From Leptotrichiaceae bacterium (GTDB lineage Bacteria; Fusobacteriota; Fusobacteriia; Fusobacteriales; Leptotrichiaceae): a stretch of 48,345 nt of DNA. Every line of letters begins with the position of its first letter. Position 1 is the stretch's first letter. Below the pieces are notes generated by a model. The model saw only the letters and a list, made by a program, of their open reading frames with translations, did not search any database and had not been told where the DNA came from. Below are positions 32,885 to 39,638 of the stretch, in pieces. Location of the stretch: the NCBI GenBank assembly GCA_018060185.1, contig JAGOWQ010000010.1, positions 1 to 48,345 of the forward strand, given 5' to 3'. The translations under genes and the position numbers were made by a program.

Positions 32885-33224
32885 GAGCCTTGCCGAAACT
32901 AGCAGACATACAGGCGGTTGAAAAAATAAATAAGTCGGCGGAATCCTACCGTAAGTGGCAGATAAACAATGTAATCAGAGGGGGTTGTGGCTAGCAACGT
33001 AAAAAAAATAAGTGGTTACTAAACTCTATTTATAGGGTTTAAGGTTCTTTGTTGCCTGCGGTTAGATAGATAATTTACACTGCGGGGGAGGGCTTAAACG
33101 AAACTGAAAAGTGATTCTGTGGGCAAAGAAGCAGAAAAAAGTTTAAGACTTGCGACCGATTCCCCGAAATGACGGGAAAACGTCAAAAAATTCTTCTGTT
33201 AAACGCAGGAGGATAACTAGGCTT
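32885..33224 (+). ncRNA. Large structured RNA candidate (~340 nt)
   Basis: A GC-richer non-coding block closed by GAGCCT (32885-32890)/AGGCTT (33219-33224). Internal pairings visible by eye: TGCCGA/TCGGCG (32891-32896/32934-32939), AAACTCTA/TAGGGTTT (~33020-33040), CCTGCG (33055-33060)/CGCAGG (33204-33209), CGGGG/CCCCG enclosing CTTAAAC/GTTTAAG enclosing TTCTG/CAGAA, GACG/CGTC (33171-33184), TTCTTCTG/CAGGAGGA (33191-33212; alternative to the CGCAGG pairing). No open frame, no T-run. I could not assign it to rRNA, tmRNA, RNase P, 6S or a group I/II intron. Size and complexity recall large phage/plasmid RNAs such as ROOL or GOLLD, but no match is claimed. Confidence 0.6.
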
Positions 33225-33309
33225 CCCTCAAACCCCTCATTCAAAGAAAATGACAAATTTTGACAGGATTGTCAATAAAAAAGATGCAAAAATTTCATTC
33301 ATAGAATGA

Positions 33310-33415
33310 TTTTCGTATAAAATTAGATTAAAATAAAAATCTCGTTACCAGGGAATTTTTTTACACTGCAGCTGAAAGTATAAAAATCATGTAAATACTA
33401 TAAAATAAGAAATTT
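33310..33415 (-). repeat. Dispersed intergenic repeat, copy 4 (inverted)
   Basis: The reverse complement has TTATAGTATTTACATG, TTTCAGCTGCAGTG, AATTCCCTGG and TTTTATTTTAATCTAATTTTATAC, matching copies 1-3 in order with more divergence. Lies between the large RNA candidate and the replication-gene leader. Confidence 0.5.
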
Positions 33416-33558
33416 CTTTGAATTTTATATATTTTTTGAAATCAGAAGTATAAATATAAAAAGATTTTTTTGTTTAAAATATAATTAATAGATATAAGGT
33501 GAGACATGTACAATGAAAATAAAAAGTCACTTGAGACAGCTTCCAGGATATTTTTTTA

Positions 33559-33587
33559 TTGTTAAATAATGCCTGTTATGGTAAAAT
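33559..33587 (+). promoter_or_regulatory. Promoter of the replication gene
   Basis: TTGTTA (33559-33564), 17 bases, TAAAAT (33582-33587) preceded by TGG, an extended -10. Predicted start about 33594, giving a leader of about 250 bases that contains the antisense RNA target and a terminator. Confidence 0.6.
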
Positions 33588-33594
33588 ATAACAA

Positions 33595-33725
33595 AATAAA
33601 AAATATCTTAGCTGCTAACTAAGATATCTCGTTTAAAAAATTGTTTGGTCTCAATTTTTTATTATAAATATATTTTATATTTAATTGTATAGAATAATTA
33701 TATATCAAAAGTGGATAATAGTCAA
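33595..33725 (-). ncRNA. Antisense RNA against the replication-gene leader
   Basis: On the minus strand TTGACT (33725-33720), 17 bases, TATAAT (33702-33697) form a near-consensus promoter starting at about 33690. A transcript of roughly 95 nt would form AAAAAATTG/CAATTTTTT (33635-33660, 8-base loop with sense TTTGGTCT) and end at ATATCTTAG/CTAAGATAT (33603-33627) followed by a T-rich tail. It is wholly complementary to the rep leader, the layout of plasmid copy-number antisense RNAs. Confidence 0.65.
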
Positions 33726-33778
33726 GCCTAAAAATGGGCTTTAAAAATATATATTATTTATTCATTTTTCTTCGGGAT

Positions 33779-33811
33779 ATCCAATTGTCAGCTGTCAAAT
33801 TGGATTTTTTT
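33779..33811 (+). terminator. Attenuator-like terminator upstream of rep
   Basis: ATCCAATT (33779-33786)/AATTGGAT (33798-33805) with a T-rich tail, 34 bases before the rep start codon. A terminator inside the leader, downstream of an antisense-RNA target, is the arrangement of pT181/pIP501-type attenuation. Confidence 0.7.
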
Positions 33812-33844
33812 ATTTTATTAAGTGTTTACTGAATAGGAGGAAAA

Positions 33845-35227
33845 ATGAGAGATATAGAATACTTCAAAGAGACATTATATAAAACTAGTAAAGGCTATGT
33901 ATCTTTGGCTTTTGCAGATGAAGAAACATGGAAAGAATACATATACAGAGTTAAAGAAATATCAACACAAATGACTTTATTTGAAAATAACCAAAATATA
34001 AACATCTATAGTAGTGTAAATACATTTTATCAGCCAAAAAGAAACTTTGAAAATTTGTATAATTTAAATGCATTGTTTTGTGATATTGATTGTGTTAATC
34101 ACGATATATCAATCAAACAGGCCTTTAAAGAACTTATAAGCCTGTGGAATGACGGGATTATACCAGAGCCTAGTTTAGTTGTGAATTCTGGACGTGGTCT
34201 ACATGTATACTGGCATTTACAAAATTGTTTTGCAAGCACTAAAAAAGAGATTTCTTTTATGCCAACTTATCAAGCTTTGCTTGATAGGTTTTCACAAAAA
34301 CTAGCTTTTCTAGGGGCAGATTTTAAGTCTGCTGAACCTTCTAGAGTATTGGGTATACCAAGTACCTATAATTTAAAATCAGGTACACAGCGGAAGATTA
34401 TACACCCTAATTTAAATCTTATAGAACAGGGTATTTTACATGATAAAAAAATAAGATATAAAATTATAGAACTAGCTGATCTGTATTTACAAAAGAAAGA
34501 ATATAGAGAAAAGAAAGTAACGCATGAAAAAAGAATTACTAAATTTAATGAATTGACTTTATCTCATGCAAGAATGGGAGATTATAAAACACTAATAGGG
34601 CTTAGAAATAATGTGAAAATTAATGACGGTTACAGGAATCAGTTATTATATAATTATGGATTAGAGAGTATTGATTATAATAAAACAAAAGATAATGTAT
34701 TAACCAGTCTTATTGAAATTAATTCTTTATTTCGGAAACCTCTTTTAGAGAAAGAAGTTTTAGGAGTTGCAAAAAGCCTTGTAAAGTCGAAATTTAAGAA
34801 GATAAAGAATATAACTATCATTGAACAACTTGAAATTTCTACTTTTGAACAAGAGAGTATGAGAACTCTTATAGAAAAAGAAATTAAGTATGCCCGTAAT
34901 GTGGCTTATAAAAAATCGGTTAGAAGAAATGAAAATGGTCTTACTAAAAGAGAGCAAAGCAAGGAAGATAACACTTATTTGATTTTGGATAGTTATTATA
35001 TACAAAACTTAACTAGAAAAAAGATAGCAGAAAATTTAAGAATTTCATTATCAAACGTAAAAAAATATTTAGATTCTGAAATTTCTATTGAAGATAAGAT
35101 TATATTTTTATTGAATAAGAAAGTAAAAATTAGAGACATAAAAGAGAAATTATCAATCTCAAATAAGAAAATATATGCAGTAAAAAATAAAATAGGAGAA
35201 CAAGGTGAAATAGATAAAAGCTATTAA
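33845..35227 (+). CDS. PrimPol/RepB-type plasmid replication protein
   Basis: 460 residues. Archaeo-eukaryotic primase-type core: acidic pair LFCDID (77-82), NSGRGLHVYWHL (114-125) and PSRVLGIPSTYNLK (165-178), the three motifs of RepB-like primase-polymerases. A helical C-terminal part ends with two HTH-like segments (LTRKKIAENLRISLSNVKKY; VKIRDIKEKLSISNKKIYAV). It probably initiates or primes plasmid replication. The antisense-regulated leader upstream and the iterons downstream support this role. TAGGAGG site. Confidence 0.8.
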   Translation: MRDIEYFKETLYKTSKGYVSLAFADEETWKEYIYRVKEISTQMTLFENNQNINIYSSVNTFYQPKRNFENLYNLNALFCDIDCVNHDISIKQAFKELISLWNDGIIPEPSLVVNSGRGLHVYWHLQNCFASTKKEISFMPTYQALLDRFSQKLAFLGADFKSAEPSRVLGIPSTYNLKSGTQRKIIHPNLNLIEQGILHDKKIRYKIIELADLYLQKKEYREKKVTHEKRITKFNELTLSHARMGDYKTLIGLRNNVKINDGYRNQLLYNYGLESIDYNKTKDNVLTSLIEINSLFRKPLLEKEVLGVAKSLVKSKFKKIKNITIIEQLEISTFEQESMRTLIEKEIKYARNVAYKKSVRRNENGLTKREQSKEDNTYLILDSYYIQNLTRKKIAENLRISLSNVKKYLDSEISIEDKIIFLLNKKVKIRDIKEKLSISNKKIYAVKNKIGEQGEIDKSY

Positions 35228-35271
35228 AATCAGTACTTTTAAAACTAAAAAGAAGAGAAAAGGACACTGAA

Positions 35272-35367
35272 ATGTCTTCTGGGAAATTGAAGACAGAAAA
35301 TAGTAAAAATAATAAAAGGAGAACAAAAAAAGATAAGTTTAAGCCAATGAAATTAGTACCTTTATAG
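35272..35367 (+). CDS. Possible small basic peptide
   Basis: 31 residues, MSSGKLKTENSKNNKRRTKK and on, with an AAAAGGA site. Very basic and polar; could be a nucleic-acid-binding peptide or chance. It lies right after rep and before the iterons. Confidence 0.3.
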   Translation: MSSGKLKTENSKNNKRRTKKDKFKPMKLVPL

Positions 35368-35430
35368 CGTTTTAGAAGAAAAAAAGGCTACTCAAACGTC
35401 TTCTTGAACAAGTATTAATAGCCCGTTATT

Positions 35431-35567
35431 ATCCGGGGTTTTCTCCTGCAGCTTTAAACTTTTAAAATTTATCCGGGGTTTTCTCCTGCAGCTTTAAACT
35501 TTTAAAATTTATCCGGGGTTTTCTCCTGCAGCTTTAAACTTTTAAAATTTATCCGGGGTTTTCTCCT
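35431..35567. repeat. Tandem 40-bp iterons (3 full copies plus partial)
   Basis: Units start at 35431, 35471, 35511 and 35551 (17 bases of the last). Each begins ATCCGGGGTTTTCTCCTGCA and ends in GCTTTAAACTTTTAAAATTT; the full copies are identical. Directly downstream of the replication gene, they are the obvious Rep-binding/origin candidate. The word CTCCTGCAG (complement CTGCAGGAG) also occurs in dispersed repeat copy 3. Confidence 0.85.
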
Positions 35568-35590
35568 AAAAGGGGTAGTTCCCTCATCAG

Positions 35591-35719
35591 AGCGACCAGG
35601 GGCAAACTAAAATAAATACGTCAATAGCCATAGTGCTTTGAACGTATTTATTTGTATTCTATCCTCTATAAGGGCTTCCGCCAACAAAACGCGGAAATCC
35701 CCCGTTAAGAGGGGTCGCT
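35591..35719 (+). ncRNA. Multi-stem structured element A
   Basis: AGCGACC (35591-35597)/GGTCGCT (35713-35719) encloses AAATAAATACGT (35610-35621)/ACGTATTTATTT (35642-35653), TTCCGC (35676-35681)/GCGGAA (35691-35696) and CCCC/GGGG (35700-35714). Shares CCAGGGGCAAACT and CCGCCAACAAAA with element B downstream. It may be RNA or part of the replication origin folded as single-stranded DNA. Confidence 0.55.
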
Positions 35720-35984
35720 GTGTTTTTTACAAGAAAACGGGTCAAAATTCTCTGAAAACATTAAAAAAAGAGGTTTTTTTAGGAGTATCTCCATAATTTA
35801 TGTCCTTTTTCCCCAATTGTTAATTTTATCGATTAAAATTAAGGATTCAGGGATTTTATTGGAACAATGAAACGGATTTATACGGTTGAAATGAAGAAGA
35901 ATATTATAGGTCAAGCTCCGTTTTTTTCCCGAAAACCCCACATTGGAAATAAAATTATTCGATTATTCGGAGTAGTACCAGCAT

Positions 35985-36310
35985 TGGTGACACCAGGTGC
36001 AAACTGAAAAAAATATACTAGTATTTACAATGCTTTTAGCGTAGTCTTATATTTTTGTAAAGTTACAATTATATAAATATTTCAACAATATGTTACATCG
36101 TTTTGTCTTTTTAAATTAAGGATACCGCCAACAAAAGTAAAATTTTGTACGCTAAGGAATAAATATTCTAAAAATAACTGATTTTGCTTATTAAACTGAT
36201 GAACTAAGACCGTTAAATATTAAAAAAAACTCTTAGCGTGGGGGAAAATATGGATTTTCACATATTTTTGTTCTTAACGGGGGTTTTGTCGGTAATGGGG
36301 GCGTGACCCT
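35985..36310 (+). other. Diverged second structured element B
   Basis: Contains CCAGGTGCAAACTG (35993-36006), an AT-rich inverted repeat AAAAATATA (36009-36017)/TATATTTTT (36048-36056) in the place where element A has a different 12-bp stem, the shared loop word TGCTTT, then CCGCCAACAAAA (36125-36136) with ACAAAA/TTTTGT. Three GGGGG runs follow (36240-36302). The rest of 35720-36380 holds no gene I can support. Confidence 0.45.
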
Positions 36311-36380
36311 TTATTTTATTGTGAAAATTTCTACTTTGGTGACTTTTTTCGAGAAAAACGGAGCTACTCTTTTCAGAGAA

Positions 36381-36710
36381 TATTATTAATTCATTTTTTC
36401 TTGTTGTATATGAATTGAGTTTTTTATATTTAGATTTTTATTTATTAAGAAAATTAAATTTTTGTTGAGTGTTTTTATAGAAATTTCTCTTTGGTTTAAA
36501 AATGTATCATTTTTTTTGTTTTTTAACGTCCAAATTTCGATTTTAAGAGCATTTTTACATGAAAGATGATTAGTAAGTAGTCTATCGAAGAAAATGCCTT
36601 TAAATAGGTGAAAAATCATTTATAAGATATTTAGGTTATTTTAGTTTTCTGATGATATTTCTTCAGGAGAAAGCAGAGGTATTTTTGATTGTAAAATATA
36701 AAAATAATCT
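36381..36710. other. Non-coding AT-rich gap
   Basis: About 330 bases without a convincing gene. A minus-strand open frame of 77 codons exists (36386-36619) but lacks a ribosome site and has low-complexity composition. No clear hairpin or promoter was found. Confidence 0.4.
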
Positions 36711-36830
36711 GATCACAAAATTTACACTGTAAATTTATTGCACTGAAACATATGGGGCAATGCAAGCAGAAAAAACAATTTATTAATTCCAGGTAGGAAT
36801 AAGAGAAGCTAAACCGCTTCTCTTTTTTTC
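36711..36830 (+). ncRNA. Repeated terminator-ending RNA-like element, copy b
   Basis: GATCACAAAAT, hairpin AATTTAC-ACT-GTAAATT (36719-36735), ATTGC (36737-36741)/GCAAT (36757-36761) enclosing ACTGAAACATATGGG, hairpin ATTCC/GGAAT (36786-36800), then a clear terminator AGAGAAGC/GCTTCTCT (36802-36823) with seven T residues. From 36733 it is part of a 382-bp direct repeat with 44364-44744. Confidence 0.6.
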
Positions 36831-37114
36831 TTAATCTTTTTTCTTTTTTTTCAACTCAAATTATAGCATACTGCGAATTTCCTGCGGAAATCGAGTTTTC
36901 AAGGTCAAGCACTGCGTGTTTGCTACGCAAAACCTTGAAAATCTTGTATGCAAAAATTCGTTTATGAAAAAAAAACAAAAAAAAATTGTTGGAGGAACTC
37001 TGAACAATTGTATGCATTCAATGGCTTCTATTGTTTATTCGCTTAAATGTGAAAGGTTTGTGAGTGTCCTTAGAGATTTAGTTTTGTTTTTAAAAATTAT
37101 ATATTAGGAGTGAT
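36733..37114 (+). repeat. 382-bp direct repeat, left copy
   Basis: Nearly identical to 44364-44744 (offset 7631), differing mainly around 37013-37060. Both copies end at the ribosome site of a different small gene. The block contains the 3' part of the terminator-ending element and one copy of the structure with nested junctions, so a leader module has been duplicated in front of unrelated genes. Confidence 0.9.
36865..36951 (+). ncRNA. Structured RNA candidate with nested junctions, copy 2
   Basis: GCATAC (36866-36871)/GTATGC (36946-36951); hairpin ATTTCC-TGC-GGAAAT (36877-36891); TTTTCAAGGT (36896-36905)/ACCTTGAAAA (36932-36941) enclosing GCAC-TGC-GTGT and TTTGC-TAC-GCAAA. It precedes gene 37119 by about 170 bases. 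Compare 20605-20689 for stem-preserving changes. Confidence 0.65.
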
Positions 37115-37118
37115 TAAG

Positions 37119-37478
37119 ATGAAAATAGCTGAAATTAAATACTTTGATAACTTTGACATGAAAGAACATACTAACATTATTGATTTAAAAAAGGTTCTTT
37201 ATTTACATTATGATATTGAAAAAAATTATTTCTTGGCTGAAAGTACATTCACAATATTACAAGATAATGAGCCTGTGCTAATTGAAAATGTTTATCCGGA
37301 ACACGAACAAGTACATCATAGAATGTACAAAGCAGGATTAAGCATTTTTGACATAGTTACTGACATGCTTAATAGCACTTACAGAAGTAATAATCCTAAG
37401 TTAAAAAGGGAAAATATTTCAGTTCAATATTTTAACACAGATATGTTTTTTCATACATCTAATGACTGGAAAGAATAG
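37119..37478 (+). CDS. Hypothetical protein
   Basis: 119 residues from ATG 37119 (AGGAGTG site). MKIAEIKYFDNFDMKEHTNI, then KVLYLHYDIEKNYFLAESTF and a histidine-bearing YPEHEQVHHRMYKAG. Cytoplasmic, alpha/beta, no known motif. Its leader is the duplicated 382-bp block; a hairpin AATAGCTGTTT/AAACAGTTATT follows the stop (about 37473-37500). Confidence 0.6.
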   Translation: MKIAEIKYFDNFDMKEHTNIIDLKKVLYLHYDIEKNYFLAESTFTILQDNEPVLIENVYPEHEQVHHRMYKAGLSIFDIVTDMLNSTYRSNNPKLKRENISVQYFNTDMFFHTSNDWKE

Positions 37479-37531
37479 CTGTTTTTATAAACAGTTATTC
37501 TAAAAAATATATTATAAGGAGTGTTATATTT

Positions 37532-39121
37532 ATGTTGCAGGAATTTAAAAAAATTGAAAATTTTTATCCTACACCTGATTTTTTGATTGATAAAATGATT
37601 GAAAAGGTTAATTTTAGTAAAGTTAAATATATTCTTGAGCCGTCTGCAGGAAAAGGGGATATTATAAAGAAACTAATTAAAAAAACTTATCACCGGATTG
37701 AAGTAAATGCGATTGAAATTAATTCTGAATTACAAGCCGTTTTAAGAGGTGAGGGATATCAAGTTATAGATACAGATTTTCTTTCACATATGGGGGGCGA
37801 AATGTATGATTTAATAATCGCAAATCCACCTTTTATTGAGGGAGAACATCATTTATTAAAGGCTATTGATTTAATGTATAATGGACAGATCGTATTTTTA
37901 CTAAATGCAGAAACCCTTAAAAATCCTTATACCAAATACAGACAACTATTAAAATCAAAACTTGAAAAATTAAATGCTGATATTGAATATTTTGAAAATA
38001 CTTTCATAGATTCTGAAAGAAAAACAGAAGTTGAAATTGCTCTTATATATATTAATATTGAGCGTGAAATCGGAGACGAATTATTTAAGGATATGAAAGA
38101 AAAGGAAGATATTATTGATAATTTAAAAGGCGAATTTGAGATTGCAAGAAAAGATGACATACATAATATTGTTCAGGAATATAACAGAACAATTGAAAAA
38201 GGAATTGAGACTCTAAGAATATATTATCAAAATTCACCTTTATTATATAAATTTATTCGTTTAAATCACTCTAAGTCTACTTATTCTCGTTATAAATGGC
38301 AGGAAATAAAAGAAGAATACCAAGAACAGGTTTATGAGTTTTATCAATCGGTGAGAAAATATTTTTGGGAAAAAGCACTTAATATTCCTGAAATTAAAAA
38401 AAATCTTACTTCTGAAAAGGTAAATGAATTCAGGGATAAATTAAATGATTATGCTTATATGGAATTTTCAGAATCAAATATTAGGCAGTTTATACTAAAT
38501 ATCAAGGCAAATTATTTAACAACAATAAAAGAATCAATTATTGCTTTGTTTGATAAAATTACAAGAGAATATTCATGGTCGCCTGAAACAGAGCAAAACA
38601 GACTATATTTTACATCATGGAAAAGTAATAATGCATACAAAGTAAATAAAAAATTTATACTTCCCTTTTATTCTGATACTTTCTGTTCAACAGATTGGAG
38701 TACACAGAAAAGGTACTGGAAATTGAGTTATTTGCCTGATTTAGATGATATAGACAAAGTTATTAATTATTTTGACGGTTTAAATTCCTCATATTTACCG
38801 ATCAGAGAAGCAATCGAAGAAGCCTTTTATTTTCAGCAAAATCGGAAAATAAAATCTACATATTTTGAAATCAGTGTTTTTAAAAAAGGGACATTGCATT
38901 TAACAATATTAGATGAGGGAATTTTAAGAAGATTCAATATAGAAGCCTGCAAAGATAAAAACTGGTTACCTCATAATTATTCAACTAAAGAATATAAAGA
39001 CTTATCAGATGAAGAAAGAGAAATAGTTGAATCTTTTGAGGGAAAGGATAGTTATATAAAGAACTTTCATAATAACGGATTGGCTACAAAAGAAGATGAA
39101 CAGCTTTTATTGTTTGGATAA
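37532..39121 (+). CDS. N6-adenine-type DNA methyltransferase with DUF4942-like C-terminus
   Basis: 529 residues. SAM-binding motif I ILEPSAGKGDII (about 34-45), acidic VNAIEINSEL and catalytic NPPF at about 97-100 (DLIIANPPFIEGEHH), an N6-adenine methylase arrangement. The region after about residue 200 (long helical section, then YFTSWKSNNAYKVNKKFILP, KKGTLHLTILDEGILRRFNI) resembles the DUF4942 family often fused to such methylases on plasmids and phages. Probably modifies the element's own DNA against host restriction. No partner nuclease is seen. AAGGAGTG site. Confidence 0.82.
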   Translation: MLQEFKKIENFYPTPDFLIDKMIEKVNFSKVKYILEPSAGKGDIIKKLIKKTYHRIEVNAIEINSELQAVLRGEGYQVIDTDFLSHMGGEMYDLIIANPPFIEGEHHLLKAIDLMYNGQIVFLLNAETLKNPYTKYRQLLKSKLEKLNADIEYFENTFIDSERKTEVEIALIYINIEREIGDELFKDMKEKEDIIDNLKGEFEIARKDDIHNIVQEYNRTIEKGIETLRIYYQNSPLLYKFIRLNHSKSTYSRYKWQEIKEEYQEQVYEFYQSVRKYFWEKALNIPEIKKNLTSEKVNEFRDKLNDYAYMEFSESNIRQFILNIKANYLTTIKESIIALFDKITREYSWSPETEQNRLYFTSWKSNNAYKVNKKFILPFYSDTFCSTDWSTQKRYWKLSYLPDLDDIDKVINYFDGLNSSYLPIREAIEEAFYFQQNRKIKSTYFEISVFKKGTLHLTILDEGILRRFNIEACKDKNWLPHNYSTKEYKDLSDEEREIVESFEGKDSYIKNFHNNGLATKEDEQLLLFG

Positions 39122-39131
39122 TTTAGGGAAA

Positions 39132-39190
39132 GAGTGTGTAATTACATTCTTACACACTCTTAATAATAAACTTTCGCAAGGTTGCGAAAG
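39132..39190 (+). repeat. Hairpin plus palindrome site 3
   Basis: AGAGTGTGTAA/TTACACACTCT (39132-39162) then CTTTCGCAAGGTTGCGAAAG at 39171-39190. The same hairpin-plus-palindrome pair recurs at 45318-45380, so the two features travel together. Confidence 0.8.
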
Positions 39191-39257
39191 ATAGAATATT
39201 AATTATTTTCGCAAGTTATATTATTTTGAAAAAACATATAAAATATTAAAATATATA

Positions 39258-39286
39258 TTGACAAAATACATGTATTATAGTATAAT
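39258..39286 (+). promoter_or_regulatory. Promoter of the partition operon with spacer palindrome
   Basis: TTGACA (39258-39263), 17 bases, TATAAT (39281-39286): consensus. The spacer contains the palindrome AATACATGTATT (39265-39276). Palindrome site 4 (39305-39324) lies just past the predicted start. Confidence 0.85.
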
Positions 39287-39304
39287 GTTGTTAAGATAAT
39301 TGAT

Positions 39305-39324
39305 CTTTCGCAAGCTTGCGAAAG
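39305..39324. repeat. 20-bp palindrome, site 4
   Basis: CTTTCGCAAGCTTGCGAAAG about 12 bases downstream of the expected transcript start of the partition operon, a suitable operator or centromere position. Confidence 0.9.
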
Positions 39325-39410
39325 TATAAAAGTGGGTGATAAAAATTTATTGTAAAATACAGGGATTAAGGGGTATAATAACATTAAATATAATGTTATT
39401 TGGAGGAAGC

Positions 39411-39638
39411 ATGGCTGATTTTAAAAAAATAAAAAGAACAATAATAGAAAAAAAGTTAGGTTACAGAAAACCTAAAATTGATGAAAATTCAAGTAAGGGC
39501 GAGCAATTTACTTTAACTCTTCCAATTGAAATTATAAGGGACATGGACATAACAGAAATTGAAAGAGGGGTTGTACTTATATACAATCCAATTTCTAAAG
39601 AAATAAAAATAAAAAAGAAAATAGAGGAGGAAATATGA
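39411..39638 (+). CDS. AbrB-like small regulator
   Basis: 75 residues from ATG 39411 (GGAGG site); the longer frame starting at 39336 has no ribosome site. Basic N-terminus (DFKKIKRTIIEKKLGYRKPK) then a swapped-hairpin-like strand series GEQFTLTLPIEIIRDMDITE … VVLIYNPISKEIKIKK, like MazE/AbrB proteins. An inverted repeat AATAACATT/AATGTTATT (39377-39400) precedes it. It overlaps parA by four bases and may be its autoregulator. Confidence 0.6.
   Translation: MADFKKIKRTIIEKKLGYRKPKIDENSSKGEQFTLTLPIEIIRDMDITEIERGVVLIYNPISKEIKIKKKIEEEI

Noticed and set aside
32885..33224. Group II or group I intron
   Set aside because: No domain V-like hairpin, no intron-encoded protein and no conserved group I core words were found.
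33506..33570. 19-codon frame starting MYNENKKSLETASRIFFYC ahead of rep
   Set aside because: A weak GGTG site precedes it, but it lies upstream of the proposed rep promoter start and has no supporting feature.
35431..35567. Tandem 40-bp units as a CRISPR array
   Set aside because: The units are contiguous with no variable spacers, and no cas genes are present.
36386..36619. Minus-strand frame of 77 codons
   Set aside because: No ribosome site, Asn/Lys/Ile-rich chance composition, no neighbour on that strand.
36916..37107. Open frame of 63 codons in the duplicated 382-bp block
   Set aside because: It runs through the RNA candidate, and the second copy of the block has a stop in the same region, so the frame is not conserved.
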